Below, piece after piece: positions 7,782 to 17,108 of a DNA stretch of 33,846 nucleotides. How positions within the stretch are numbered: the stretch's first letter is position 1; each line of letters opens with the position of its first letter. The notes beneath the pieces are model-generated. The model saw only the letters and a program-made list of their open reading frames with translations. It ran no database searches and was not told the DNA's origin. Source of the DNA: an uncultured Bacteroidota bacterium. Its GTDB lineage: Bacteria > Bacteroidota > Bacteroidia > Bacteroidales > P3. The stretch lies in contig CADBOG010000075.1 of NCBI GenBank assembly GCA_902796265.1, forward strand, positions 1-33,846, read 5' to 3'. Made by a program: the position numbers and the translations under genes.

Positions 7782-9143
7782 TTATTGTCCAATTATGCCA
7801 CTTATAAGCACAATAAGGAGAGCAGCGGGTGCCAAAAAGCGAACAAGGAAATAATAAAACACCTTGAAATAACCAATCTTAATAACACCATGGTTTGAAA
7901 GCTCGTCAATGATATCATCTTTCTTCATCACCCAACCGAAGAAGAAGATTGTCAACAAAGCACATATTGGCGGTAGCAAGGTACCCGTCAACTTGTCGAG
8001 AAAGTCAAACAGAGGCATACCAGCAACAGTAACTCCACTCAAAATGCCATCACCGAAAGAGAAGGAAGCAGCGATAGCCAAAAAGATAACAATCAAAGAC
8101 ATAATTACAGCAGAACCAGTACGACCAAGTTTATCGCCCGATAGCCATTGTGTAAGTGCCTCAAGCAGTGAGATGGCAGATGTCAATGCCGCCAGCGACA
8201 AAAGCAAGAAGAATGTGGTAGAGAAGATGCGACCGACACCACCCATAGAGTTAAATACCACAGGAAGAACTTGATATACAAGTCCAGGACCTCCTGTTGG
8301 CTCCTGACCACAGGCAAATACAGCAGGAAATACTGCAATGCCGGCAAGAATAGCTATTGCAAAATCGCAGACAGTTATCCACAAAGAAGTCTTCAGAATA
8401 TTGTCATCCTTAGGCAGATAAGAGCCATATACAATCATCACGCCCATACCTACAGACAAAGAGAATAGTGCCTGCCCTAATGCAGCGAGAACACCTTCGC
8501 CTGTGAGCTTGCTGAAATCGGGCTTGAAAAGATAAGACAATCCAGCAGAAGCACCTTCAAGCGTTAGTGAACGCACGCACATAACTGCAAGGAGTACAAC
8601 AAGTATGGGCATCAGCAATTTAGAAACACGCTCAATTCCCTTTTCTACACCACCCACTATGACTATTGCCGTCAACAGCAGAAAAACAGCAATGAATATT
8701 GAGGGTCTTATTGCCGACGATGCAAATTGATTGAAATGAGTGCCAAAATCAGAGTCGGCAATTCCAGCCAATGTACCCGTCAACGATTCCCAGAAGTAAT
8801 TGAGTGTCCAACCCGAGATGACAAGATAGACAGCAAGGATAAGAAAACAAGTGAAAAGACCTGCCAAACCGACAAACTTCCATGCCGGTCGTTCAGGTTT
8901 TATCTTAGGATATGCCTTCATGGGGTCCTCTCCTGTGCGACGTCCGATAACAAACTCACTCATCAATAGTACCATACCGATGAAAAGCACGAAAAAGACA
9001 TAGACAAGCAAGAATGCCCCACCACCATATTTACCACAGATGTAAGGGAAACGCCATATATTTCCCAATCCGACAGCAGATCCTGCTGCTGCCATAATAG
9101 CTCCGAACGAGCTACTGAATCCTTCTCCAGTTTTTGTAGCCAT
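7782..9143 (-). CDS. Sodium-dependent transporter, NSS family
   Basis: This is a multi-spanning Na+-coupled symporter of the neurotransmitter:sodium symporter family (LeuT-like), probably for an amino acid. It has 453 residues and about 11-12 hydrophobic segments. The diagnostic first helix is AAAGSAVGLGNIWRFPYICG, with the unwound GLGN region that binds Na+ and substrate. It is followed by GGGAFLLVYVFFV and MSEFVIGRR. ALGQALFSLSVGMGVMIVYG in the middle matches helix 6 of the family. Bacterial members often have 11 rather than 12 helices. The start MATKTGEGFSSSFGAIM fits the family. It heads an apparent unit with the lipoprotein gene downstream. The exact substrate cannot be read from sequence. 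Confidence 0.94.
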   Translation of the reverse strand: MATKTGEGFSSSFGAIMAAAGSAVGLGNIWRFPYICGKYGGGAFLLVYVFFVLFIGMVLLMSEFVIGRRTGEDPMKAYPKIKPERPAWKFVGLAGLFTCFLILAVYLVISGWTLNYFWESLTGTLAGIADSDFGTHFNQFASSAIRPSIFIAVFLLLTAIVIVGGVEKGIERVSKLLMPILVVLLAVMCVRSLTLEGASAGLSYLFKPDFSKLTGEGVLAALGQALFSLSVGMGVMIVYGSYLPKDDNILKTSLWITVCDFAIAILAGIAVFPAVFACGQEPTGGPGLVYQVLPVVFNSMGGVGRIFSTTFFLLLSLAALTSAISLLEALTQWLSGDKLGRTGSAVIMSLIVIFLAIAASFSFGDGILSGVTVAGMPLFDFLDKLTGTLLPPICALLTIFFFGWVMKKDDIIDELSNHGVIKIGYFKVFYYFLVRFLAPAALLIVLISGIIGQ

Positions 9144-9255
9144 TATATTAAGTTTTAAGGTTTTTGCGTTTGTTTATTGGTTAATCAAAATAAATTATGG
9201 TGTTGATATTTTTCAATTCTTTTTTACAACTAACTGTTCTATTATTAACTTGTTG

Positions 9256-9287
9256 ATACTTGCAGTTGTTTATACTTGTAGTTTTTT
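9256..9287. repeat. Tandem 16-bp duplication at the ruvC 3' end
   Basis: Two adjacent 16-bp copies, 9256-9271 and 9272-9287, both begin ATACTTG and match at 14 of 16 positions. The second copy touches the last base of the ruvC stop codon. It looks like a small slippage duplication; no function is evident. Confidence 0.6.
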
Positions 9288-9886
9288 TATGACTGCACTT
9301 GTTCAGGGTTTTGTTGCACAAAGTCAGTCCAAGATTGGCGACGGGATTTTGTCTGCCTTTTCTTCTTTACATTCAACTGTTGACGGATATCGGCTAATGG
9401 ATTCCATCTTTCCATAAAGCATGTGTAAGCAACAGCCAAAGCATCAGTAGCATCGAAATAGCGAGGCTCATCAGGAAACTGAAGAATCGAGCGAAGCATC
9501 ATTGCAACCTGTTCCTTACTTGCCGTTCCATTGCCTGTAACTATTTGTTTTATAGTGGCCGGCTCATATTCTGAAAACGAAAGATCTCTACTCATAGCTG
9601 CAGCAATAGCGACACCCTGGGCACGACCCAATTTCAGCATCGACTGAACGTTTTTACCGAAGAAAGGTGCTTCGATTGCCAGATGGTCAGGATGGAATGT
9701 GTCAATAAGCCTTAAAGTAGAATCAAAAATCTTGCGAATACGTAGGTTGAAATCAGATATCTTCTTAAGGTACAATACGTCAAGAACCATAACACGAGGC
9801 TTATCCTCAACGACTTCGATGAGGCTATAACCCAAGATTTGTGTTCCCGGGTCAATACCAAGTATTATTTTCTCAACGTTTTGCAT
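9287..9886 (-). CDS. ruvC: Holliday junction resolvase RuvC
   Basis: RuvC is a dimeric endonuclease that cuts Holliday junctions after RuvAB branch migration. The protein has 199 residues; E. coli RuvC has 173. The four catalytic acidic residues are visible: Asp12 in ILGIDPGTQ, Glu72 in LAIEAPFF, and Asp145 and Asp148 in YFDATDALAVA. GKNVQSMLKLGRAQG and the NGTASKEQVA segment are also typical. The final 30 or so residues are basic (KKKRQTKSRRQSW) and extend beyond the usual fold. The start lies 3 bp after the polA stop, so the two repair genes are almost certainly cotranscribed. Confidence 0.96.
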   Translation of the reverse strand: MQNVEKIILGIDPGTQILGYSLIEVVEDKPRVMVLDVLYLKKISDFNLRIRKIFDSTLRLIDTFHPDHLAIEAPFFGKNVQSMLKLGRAQGVAIAAAMSRDLSFSEYEPATIKQIVTGNGTASKEQVAMMLRSILQFPDEPRYFDATDALAVAYTCFMERWNPLADIRQQLNVKKKRQTKSRRQSWTDFVQQNPEQVQS

Positions 9887-9889
9887 ATA

Positions 9890-12679
9890 CTAATGAGCTT
9901 CGAGCCAGTTTTCACCAATATCGATACCGACCTCAATGGGGATTGAAAGGGGCAATGCATGTTCCATTTCTTCGCTGACGATAGCTTTCACTTGCTCAAT
10001 TTCAGGATTATATACATCGAAAACCAATTCGTCATGTACTTGTAGTATCATTTTAGACAACAAACCTAATTCATTGAAGCGTTGCCAGATGCGTATCATT
10101 GCAATCTTAATCATATCAGCCGAAGTACCTTGAATCGGCATGTTGACTGCATTACGTTCAGCATACTGACGTTGGGCATTGTTGCGACTGTTTATGTCAT
10201 AGAGGTAACGTCGGCGTCCCAAAAGAGTTTGAGCATATCCGTTCTCGCGAGCAAATTCAATATTAGCATCAATGTATTGTTTTATAGCAGGATACTGCTG
10301 AAAATACTCCTCAATAAGAGCAGCAGATTCCTTTCGGCTAATACCTAATTGTTCGGAAAGGCCAAACGCACTAATACCATACACAATCCCAAAGTTCACC
10401 GACTTGGCATTGCGTCGTTGGTCTTTTGTTACTTCTTCAATCGGAACATGATAAATCTTTGCAGCCGTTGCCGCATGTATATCGTAATGGTTAGCGAAAG
10501 CAGCAATCATGTGTTCATCATGTGAAAGAGAAGCTATGATTCTCAACTCAATCTGAGAATAGTCAGCCGCAAGTATGCTATGCTCCGAATCGCGAGCCAC
10601 AAAGGCACGGCGAATCTCCTTGCCTCGTTCGGTACGAATAGGAATATTCTGAAGATTTGGGTTAGATGAACTAAGTCTTCCTGTGGCTGTGACTGTCTGA
10701 TTGTAAATGGTATGAAGGCGACCGGTTGCTGGATTAATTAGTTTTGGAAAAGTATCTAAATAGGTAGAAACCAATTTTGTTACAGACCTATATTCTAATA
10801 TCAATTCAATAATAGGATGCTTGTCGCGAAACTTCAAAAGCACATCTTCTGCTGTACTATACTGCTTGGTTGCTGTACGAGGAGGTTTATCGGTAACCTT
10901 TAGTTCATCATACAGCACCTCTCCCAGCTGCCTTGGAGAACTGATATTGAACTGGTGTCCTGCAAGTTCGTATATCTTATTTTCTATATCAGATCGTTCT
11001 TGGGATAGTTGTTCAGAATAGTTGCGGAGAGCCTCAACATCAATGCGGACACCTTCACGTTCCATATCGACAAGCACATCGACCAAAGGAATCTCAACCT
11101 CTTTGTAGAGAGCCAGCATATCGTTGTCAATCAGTTTTTGACGCATAGGCTCATACATACGGAGTAAACATTCAGCAGCATGATAAGCATAGTCAGGGTC
11201 GTTCTCGTCAAGCTGCTGTGAAAGAACACTAGAAACGATGAAGTCGAAATAATGGCGTGCCTCGGGATCAATAAGATAATGAGCCAGCTGAACATCGAAA
11301 ACTCTTCCTTTTATCTGTATTCCCTTTTTCTTAAAGGTGTGCTTCAGTTGCTTAAGGTCAAAACAAATCTTCAGAGTATTTTCGTTTTCAATTGCACCCT
11401 GAACAAAAGAAAAATAGTCGTTATCGTCAAATGGCAGATACGTAGCCTCAGAGGTGCTTGTAGCGAAGGCTATCCCTTTGATGTCATGAGTTTTTGTATC
11501 TTGATTCAGGAAAATAGAGAAATCACGATCCTGCAAATTAGCAAGTATATCTATAGTTGCTATTTTGTGGTTTTCTTCTTTAGCGGTGGATAGCTCATCC
11601 GTAGGCGCCACGGGAGGTTCAACAGGTTGGTCAAAGAGCGAAACCTGCAATGGATCTTCAGATTTAGAACGTTCGCGTTTACGCTCAGCTATGACCTTTT
11701 CAGGCGAGAAATTGCCCTTGGGAGTTTTCACTCTCAAATTCAACTTCATAGCCAAGTCCGGGTCTGTTACCGTAAGGTCGGTATACATCTTCTTTGCAAA
11801 TGTTCGGAACTCCAATTCTTCGAACAATGCAGCTAACTCATCATAGTCAGGACTCTGAATCAGAAGAGCCTCTTCGTTGAAATCAATCGGAACAGACCTG
11901 CAGATTGTTGCAAGTTCTTTTGAGAGAATTGCTTGCTGAGAGTATTCCTTTACAAGATTGCGCAATTTTTCGTTCTTAATTTCATCAGCATGCTCGACCA
12001 TAATTTCAACACTACCAAACTGAGAAACAAGCTGTTTTGCCTTCTTTTCTCCAACGCCAGGAATACCTGGGATATTATCGATAGCATCGCCCCAAAGACC
12101 CAAGATATCAGCCACTTGTTCTGGCCGTTCAACGCTAAATGCCTCACAAACATCTTTTGGCAGATAAACGCTATCAGGTTTTCCCATGCGACCGAAACGG
12201 TATAGGTGAATGTGGTTGGTGACAAGCTGAGCGAAGTCCTTGTCGGGAGTAACCATCAGCACCTCGTCAAATCCTGCCTTTTCGGCTTGAAAAGCAAGTG
12301 TGCCAATGACATCATCAGCCTCATAGCCAGCCTTGGTAATAATTGGAATATTGAAACCTGCTATCACTCTGTGGATAAAAGGCAAAGCAGAAGCAATGTC
12401 CTCTGGCATTTTGTCTCTATTTGCCTTATACTGTTCGTACTGCTCATGACGGAAAGTAGGCTCAGAGAGGTCAAAAGCCACAGCACAATGAGATGGGTGC
12501 TGCGACTTCAACAAATCATATAGGGTCATAGTAAAACCCAAAGTAGCAGAGGTGTTCATTCCTCGGCTATTCATTCTGGGATTATGATTGAGCGCGTAAT
12601 AGGCACGGTAAACCATCGCCATACCATCGAGCAACATCAGTTTCTTCATACGATTCCAATTTGGGATATTAAGCTTCAA
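9890..12679 (-). CDS. polA: DNA polymerase I, proofreading site apparently degenerate
   Basis: This is a full-length family A DNA polymerase of 929 residues for gap filling and primer removal. The N-terminal 5' nuclease domain is intact: MLLDGMAMVYRAYYAL, VTPDKDFAQLV and the helix-hairpin-helix GIPGVGEKKAKQL. The polymerase domain has motif A LAADYSQIELR (near 705), motif B RRNAKSVNFGIVYG (near 750) and motif C QVHDELVFD (near 880). The middle 3'-5' exonuclease domain has the fold-like sequence but lacks the expected D-x-E at motif I. FDTET-type sequence is replaced by FLNQDT near residue 380, and motif III is altered to YAYHAAECLLRM. I infer loss of proofreading, as in several other Pol I enzymes. 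An alternative start at Met11 (12649) fits the family N-terminus equally well. Neighbours are pdxA upstream and ruvC downstream. Confidence 0.96.
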   Translation of the reverse strand: MKLNIPNWNRMKKLMLLDGMAMVYRAYYALNHNPRMNSRGMNTSATLGFTMTLYDLLKSQHPSHCAVAFDLSEPTFRHEQYEQYKANRDKMPEDIASALPFIHRVIAGFNIPIITKAGYEADDVIGTLAFQAEKAGFDEVLMVTPDKDFAQLVTNHIHLYRFGRMGKPDSVYLPKDVCEAFSVERPEQVADILGLWGDAIDNIPGIPGVGEKKAKQLVSQFGSVEIMVEHADEIKNEKLRNLVKEYSQQAILSKELATICRSVPIDFNEEALLIQSPDYDELAALFEELEFRTFAKKMYTDLTVTDPDLAMKLNLRVKTPKGNFSPEKVIAERKRERSKSEDPLQVSLFDQPVEPPVAPTDELSTAKEENHKIATIDILANLQDRDFSIFLNQDTKTHDIKGIAFATSTSEATYLPFDDNDYFSFVQGAIENENTLKICFDLKQLKHTFKKKGIQIKGRVFDVQLAHYLIDPEARHYFDFIVSSVLSQQLDENDPDYAYHAAECLLRMYEPMRQKLIDNDMLALYKEVEIPLVDVLVDMEREGVRIDVEALRNYSEQLSQERSDIENKIYELAGHQFNISSPRQLGEVLYDELKVTDKPPRTATKQYSTAEDVLLKFRDKHPIIELILEYRSVTKLVSTYLDTFPKLINPATGRLHTIYNQTVTATGRLSSSNPNLQNIPIRTERGKEIRRAFVARDSEHSILAADYSQIELRIIASLSHDEHMIAAFANHYDIHAATAAKIYHVPIEEVTKDQRRNAKSVNFGIVYGISAFGLSEQLGISRKESAALIEEYFQQYPAIKQYIDANIEFARENGYAQTLLGRRRYLYDINSRNNAQRQYAERNAVNMPIQGTSADMIKIAMIRIWQRFNELGLLSKMILQVHDELVFDVYNPEIEQVKAIVSEEMEHALPLSIPIEVGIDIGENWLEAH

Positions 12680-12736
12680 TCAACTCATCAACACCGTGAC
12701 AAGTAGCAACTTAACACCAGGTACAAAAACTATCTA

Positions 12737-13774
12737 CTATTTCAGCGGATCTGCAGTAAGGAGGTCGTACTCATGACGGTGACGCAGAATATCACAAGCT
12801 AGATTTACTGCATGACGGAAAGACTGTTCACTTGCTTTACCCTTGCCGGCTATGTCGTATGCGGTTCCGTGAGCTGGCGAAGTGCGGATGACATCAAGAC
12901 CAGCAGTATAGTTGACACCTTCTGTGAAAGACATGAGTTTGAAAGGTATAAGACCCTGATCGTGGTAAAGAGCTAAAACACCGTCATACTTGTTAAACTC
13001 ACTACTTCCGAAGAAACCATCCGAAGGGTAAGGACCATAAGCAAGAATTCCATTGTCAAATGACTCTTCAATAGCAGGTTTGACAACATTCATATCCTGG
13101 TCTCCGATAACACCATTGTCGCCTGCATGAGGGTCGATAGCGAGAACGGCAATCTTTGGCATTGGAATACCAAAGTCACGCTTCAAAGAGTTATGCATCA
13201 GCTGAATCTTCTCAATCAGGAGTTCTTTAGTAATGGCATCAGGCACTTGACGAAGAGAGAGATGATTAGTGACGATTCCTATTCTAATTCTATCGCAAAC
13301 CATCATCATGAGTGATTTGCCTCCAAACTTGCTTGAAAGGTACTCGGTGTGACCCGGGAAATCAAAATCTTCCGACTGGATGTTTTTTTTGTTGATTGGG
13401 GCAGTAACGAGGACATCGACAAGTCCGTTCTTCAAATCTTCGCAAGCGCGATCAAGTGCCATTCGGCTCATCAAACCTGCCGTTTCAGTCGACTTACCAA
13501 TCTCAATCTTTATTTCATCTTGAGTCAAGTTGACCACATTGAATTTCTTGTCTTGAGCAGCAGAAGCATCCTGTATTCCTGTGAAGACGAACTCTTGTTG
13601 CAGCTGTGGGAGAAGTTTCTTATGATAAGAGGCAACTTTGGTAGAGCCATAAAGGATTGGTGTACAATGGTCAAACATACGGGCATCGGAAAAGGTCTTG
13701 AGAACCACCTCGTAACCAATGCCGTTGATATCGCCATGAGTGATAGCTACTTTGATTTTTTTTAAGTCGGTCAT
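12737..13774 (-). CDS. pdxA: 4-hydroxythreonine-4-phosphate dehydrogenase
   Basis: PdxA oxidises 4-phosphohydroxy-L-threonine with NAD(P) in the DXP-dependent route to pyridoxal 5'-phosphate. The 345-residue protein begins MTDLKKIKVAITHGDINGIGYE, the standard opening. The three metal-ligand histidines are in FPGHTEYL, LAIDPHAGDNG and SPAHGTAYDIAGKG. VTAPINKKNI and ALYHDQGLIPFK are also conserved. It lies between the aminopeptidase gene (81 bp upstream) and polA (57 bp downstream) on the same strand. The related four-carbon acid dehydrogenases (PdxA2) are an alternative. With no other B6 gene in the window, the assignment rests on sequence alone. Confidence 0.93.
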   Translation of the reverse strand: MTDLKKIKVAITHGDINGIGYEVVLKTFSDARMFDHCTPILYGSTKVASYHKKLLPQLQQEFVFTGIQDASAAQDKKFNVVNLTQDEIKIEIGKSTETAGLMSRMALDRACEDLKNGLVDVLVTAPINKKNIQSEDFDFPGHTEYLSSKFGGKSLMMMVCDRIRIGIVTNHLSLRQVPDAITKELLIEKIQLMHNSLKRDFGIPMPKIAVLAIDPHAGDNGVIGDQDMNVVKPAIEESFDNGILAYGPYPSDGFFGSSEFNKYDGVLALYHDQGLIPFKLMSFTEGVNYTAGLDVIRTSPAHGTAYDIAGKGKASEQSFRHAVNLACDILRHRHEYDLLTADPLK

Positions 13775-13855
13775 TATTAATGAAATTGTTTTCGGTTAAT
13801 TGGTAATAATTGGTACAAAAGGAGTGCTTTCATTCTTTATTAACAATCCTTTTTA

Positions 13856-15301
13856 TTATTTCTTGCATGCTTCGTAAGTCTGAAAGAATGCATAGAGAAG
13901 GCGAAGACCAAACGAGGAGGCTCCAATGCCATAGAAACGTTCGCGTTTGCTATAGTAAGCAACACCTGCAATATCGAGATGGATGTATGGATGATGAGCG
14001 AAATGTGCCAAGAACCTGCCTGCAGTAATGGTTCCTGCATTAGCATGAATATTGCAATTAATAATATCCGCAATATCCGACTTTAGTAACTCATCGTATT
14101 CCTTCCAGAAAGGCAGCGAAGCAAGACGTTCATACACTTGGTTTCCAACGATGTTTAACAGGTTGAATGGTTTGTCTGCATCCTGTTGCATGGCAGCAAT
14201 AACTGAAGTCCCGAGTGCACGCACAGCGGCCCCTGTAAGGGTTGCAGCATCAATAATAAGTTCGGGATCCTGCTTGTCAGCATAAGCAATGGCGTCGGCA
14301 AGTATTAGTCGACCTTCGGCGTCGGTATTGGTAATCTCGACCGTGGTGCCATCATACATACGAAGGATGTCATCGGGAGCATAAGCGTTCTTTCCGGGAC
14401 GGTTATCGGTCATGGGAAGGAAGGCCATAAGATAGATAGGGAGTTGATTCTCGGCAGCGGCAAAGAGTGCTGAAGCCATAGTTGCCGCGCCTGCCATATC
14501 AGACTTCATTTCAACCATGTAGTTGCCTGTCTTAATATTCAAGCCACCAGTATCATACATGATACCTTTGCCGACAAGAGCAATAGGCTTATCATTGATA
14601 CGGTTTTCTGGTTTATACTCAAGGACGACAAAACGAGCTTCGTCATCGCTTCCTCTATTGACAGCCAAAAGACCACCCATCTTGAGAGACTCCAGTTTTT
14701 TCTGACCCATTACCGTACACTTTACATTGCCAAGGTGCTCAGCTTCTAACTTAATAATGTCTGCGAACTTTGGTGCATTAAGATACATTACCGGTTCGTT
14801 CACCCAGTCACGCAAGGTGTCTATTCGACACCAAAGTCGAAGGTTCTCATCAAGTGCATCTTGTTCTACAATATGTTGTTCCAGAACAACATCAGTCAAG
14901 AGAGTCTCTTTATCAGTCTTGTACTTATCGAAGCGATAGTTGGCCATGTGAAGGCCTTCCAAGAAGGCTACAACTTCTTCAGGAATAACACCTTCGCCGG
15001 TAACATAAAGCTTGGTTACCTTCTCGGCAACCAAAGAAAGCTGGAGTTTTGCAGCAGCATTTCGCAGTTTTTCAAGGCTTTCGTTTGCAGGCAACTCGCT
15101 ATCGAAGTTTTGAACATATATTTTGTGTGGCAAACGATTGAAGACAACCAGAGACGATAAATCGTCTTTACGTTTTGAATCAAGATAAGCCAACTCATCC
15201 TTCTTGAGAGGCAAAGAACGTGAGGCAACCTCATTGCCATATAAGAAAAGTACCGACGAGTCAAGTTTGTTATAGTCAATTTTACCTAAGATGATATTCA
15301 T
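13856..15301 (-). CDS. pepA: Leucyl aminopeptidase, peptidase family M17
   Basis: This is a cytoplasmic two-metal aminopeptidase of 481 residues. The C-terminal catalytic domain has all the core motifs: ALVGKGIMYDTGGLNIKTG with metal-binding Asp, MVEMKSDMAGAATM with Lys and Asp, and the family signature NTDAEGRLILADA near residue 325. The N-terminal domain (about 1-170) is poorly conserved, as is normal for M17. The start MNIILGKIDYNKL at 15301 is preceded by a promoter-like sequence on the minus strand. Members of this family usually form hexamers. The symbol is given by family; a dipeptidase-like specificity within M17 cannot be excluded. Confidence 0.92.
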   Translation of the reverse strand: MNIILGKIDYNKLDSSVLFLYGNEVASRSLPLKKDELAYLDSKRKDDLSSLVVFNRLPHKIYVQNFDSELPANESLEKLRNAAAKLQLSLVAEKVTKLYVTGEGVIPEEVVAFLEGLHMANYRFDKYKTDKETLLTDVVLEQHIVEQDALDENLRLWCRIDTLRDWVNEPVMYLNAPKFADIIKLEAEHLGNVKCTVMGQKKLESLKMGGLLAVNRGSDDEARFVVLEYKPENRINDKPIALVGKGIMYDTGGLNIKTGNYMVEMKSDMAGAATMASALFAAAENQLPIYLMAFLPMTDNRPGKNAYAPDDILRMYDGTTVEITNTDAEGRLILADAIAYADKQDPELIIDAATLTGAAVRALGTSVIAAMQQDADKPFNLLNIVGNQVYERLASLPFWKEYDELLKSDIADIINCNIHANAGTITAGRFLAHFAHHPYIHLDIAGVAYYSKRERFYGIGASSFGLRLLYAFFQTYEACKK

Positions 15302-15428
15302 TTTTTTAAGTTTTTAAAAGATTCGTGAGTTTTTTATGTTATAAGGTTAAAAGTGTTCTCGTGTAAATGAGAAAAAAGGATGCACAGATTCATACATTTA
15401 CGCCAAAAAACATTCAATATTAAAAATG

Positions 15429-15459
15429 CAAAATTACACTTTTTTTTCGTTATTGTAAA
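15429..15459 (-). promoter_or_regulatory. Candidate Bacteroidota-type promoter for the pepA gene
   Basis: Read on the minus strand, TTTA is followed by exactly 19 bases and then TAATTTTG. This fits the Bacteroidota consensus TTTG-N19-TAnnTTTG with one mismatch in the -33 box. It lies about 130 bp upstream of the aminopeptidase start, so it predicts a long leader. Confidence 0.55.
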
Positions 15460-15512
15460 TCATTATTTTAAAAATACTTTTCAACAGTCACAAAACGTAT
15501 CGGTTTTTTGCG

Positions 15513-15520
15513 TAATTTTG
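15513..15520 (+). promoter_or_regulatory. Candidate -7 box for the MATE gene
   Basis: TAATTTTG matches the Bacteroidota -7 consensus TAnnTTTG, 42 bp before the MATE start codon. No good TTTG box is seen at the expected distance upstream, so support is partial. Confidence 0.4.
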
Positions 15521-15562
15521 CAACCTGATTTTAAGACCAATTTTAAGTGCAACAGATTGAAA

Positions 15563-16951
15563 ATGAAAGATAATAGAGACAGCATCGATTTCGGTAAAGC
15601 CGACATTAGGAAACTTTTCCGAACTTTCTTCTTCCCTACCATGATGGGAATGCTGTTCAATATGGCTTTCATAGTCACAGACGGCATATTTGTTGGGCAT
15701 GGAATTGGGCCACATGGCTTGGCGGCAGTTAATCTGATAGCTCCAATCATGATGCTAATCAACGGATTGGCTATGATGTTCGGCATTGGTGCCAGTGTAG
15801 TAGCTGCAATACATCTCTCACACAACAATATAAAGGCAGCCAGAATAAACAGCACACAAGCTTATCTGGCAGGATGTACTATAGCAATAGTCATGGGTAT
15901 CGTATGTTACGGATTTCCAAATGAAGTGCTTACACTACTCGGTGCCCAAGGCGAACTCTATGACGCTGCCTACGAGTACTATATCTGGTTCATCCCCACA
16001 TGCTTGCTTATGACAATCGAGACCATTGGCCTTTTCGTTATTCGACTTGATGGCTCGCCACGTTATGCAATGATTGCCAACATAATACCAGCAATAATAA
16101 ACATATTTCTCGACTATTTATTCATCTTCCCATTAGGGATGGGTTTGAAAGGGGCTTCGCTGGCCACAGATATCGGTGGTTTTGCTGCAGTTGTGATGGT
16201 TGCAATCTATATGTTCTTCTTTGCCAAAACCCTTAAACCATACATGCTGAAACGCACCCGAAAGAGCATGATGCTAACAATCCGCAATATTGGATATATG
16301 ATACGTATGGGTTTTTCGGGTTTACTGGGCGAATTGGCGGTGTCTGTTATGATTGTTGCTGGAAATCTTATCTTCAAGCATTACTTGGGGAAAGATGGTG
16401 TATCTGCTTTTAGTATAGCATGTTATCTATTTCCACTCTTCTATATGATTTATAATGCTGTCGCCCAATCTGCTCAACCCATCATAAGTTATAATCATGG
16501 TGCTGGGAAAATCCAAAGGGTACAAAAAACTCTCGCTTTCGGAATAAGCATAAGTGTGGGTATTGGAGCCGTGATGACATTGGTATTCATTTTCTTTGCA
16601 CCTCTAATCACAAGTTTATTTATCAATAGCAGCGAGCCTGTTTATGAAATAGCAGCATCTGGTCTTCCCTACTGGGCAACCAATTTCATCTTTATGGCTT
16701 TCAACATCTGTATGATAGGTTATTATCAAAGCGTAGAAGCGTCTATGTCAGCAACTTTTTTCACTCTATTGCGCGGCATAGTCTTTATGGTAGCCGCTTT
16801 TGTTATTCTGCCCATTTTAATTGATGAGAAAGGATTATGGCTTGCAATTCCTCTTGCCGAAATACTCACAACTCTTTCTATCATTATTTATGAACTGTGG
16901 AAAATTAAAAACCATAGTAAAGAACATAAAATAATAAACACAATGAAATAG
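15563..16951 (+). CDS. MATE family efflux transporter
   Basis: This is a polytopic exporter of the multidrug and toxic compound extrusion family, driven by H+ or Na+. The open frame extends upstream to 15380, but the start at 15563 is preferred. From there the protein begins MKDNRDSIDFGKADIRKLF and goes straight into the first helix (FPTMMGMLFNMAFIVTDGIF), and the promoter-like box at 15513 lies upstream. This gives 462 residues and about 12 membrane helices in two homologous halves, normal for the family. GASVVAAIHLSHNN in the first half and YNHGAGKIQRVQKTL in the second are typical positions. It is divergent from the aminopeptidase gene and followed after 157 bp by mutL. The substrate is unknown. 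Confidence 0.92.
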   Translation: MKDNRDSIDFGKADIRKLFRTFFFPTMMGMLFNMAFIVTDGIFVGHGIGPHGLAAVNLIAPIMMLINGLAMMFGIGASVVAAIHLSHNNIKAARINSTQAYLAGCTIAIVMGIVCYGFPNEVLTLLGAQGELYDAAYEYYIWFIPTCLLMTIETIGLFVIRLDGSPRYAMIANIIPAIINIFLDYLFIFPLGMGLKGASLATDIGGFAAVVMVAIYMFFFAKTLKPYMLKRTRKSMMLTIRNIGYMIRMGFSGLLGELAVSVMIVAGNLIFKHYLGKDGVSAFSIACYLFPLFYMIYNAVAQSAQPIISYNHGAGKIQRVQKTLAFGISISVGIGAVMTLVFIFFAPLITSLFINSSEPVYEIAASGLPYWATNFIFMAFNICMIGYYQSVEASMSATFFTLLRGIVFMVAAFVILPILIDEKGLWLAIPLAEILTTLSIIIYELWKIKNHSKEHKIINTMK

Positions 16952-17108
16952 CCAATCCATATACTCCCCTCCACCCAATACTCATTCTTTCAAACCGATA
17001 GAACCAACTACACACATACTAAACACATGCTCATATTAGAGTCTTTTAAAAGATTGAGTAAAGATTGTGCAAAACAAATTCAAACATATTATTATCAATT
17101 AAATAGAT

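Noticed and set aside
15380..15562. N-terminal extension of the MATE transporter by 61 residues
   Set aside because: The extension is rich in Phe, Asn and Lys from AT-rich intergenic DNA and contains the two promoter-like boxes; the family N-terminus starts at 15563.
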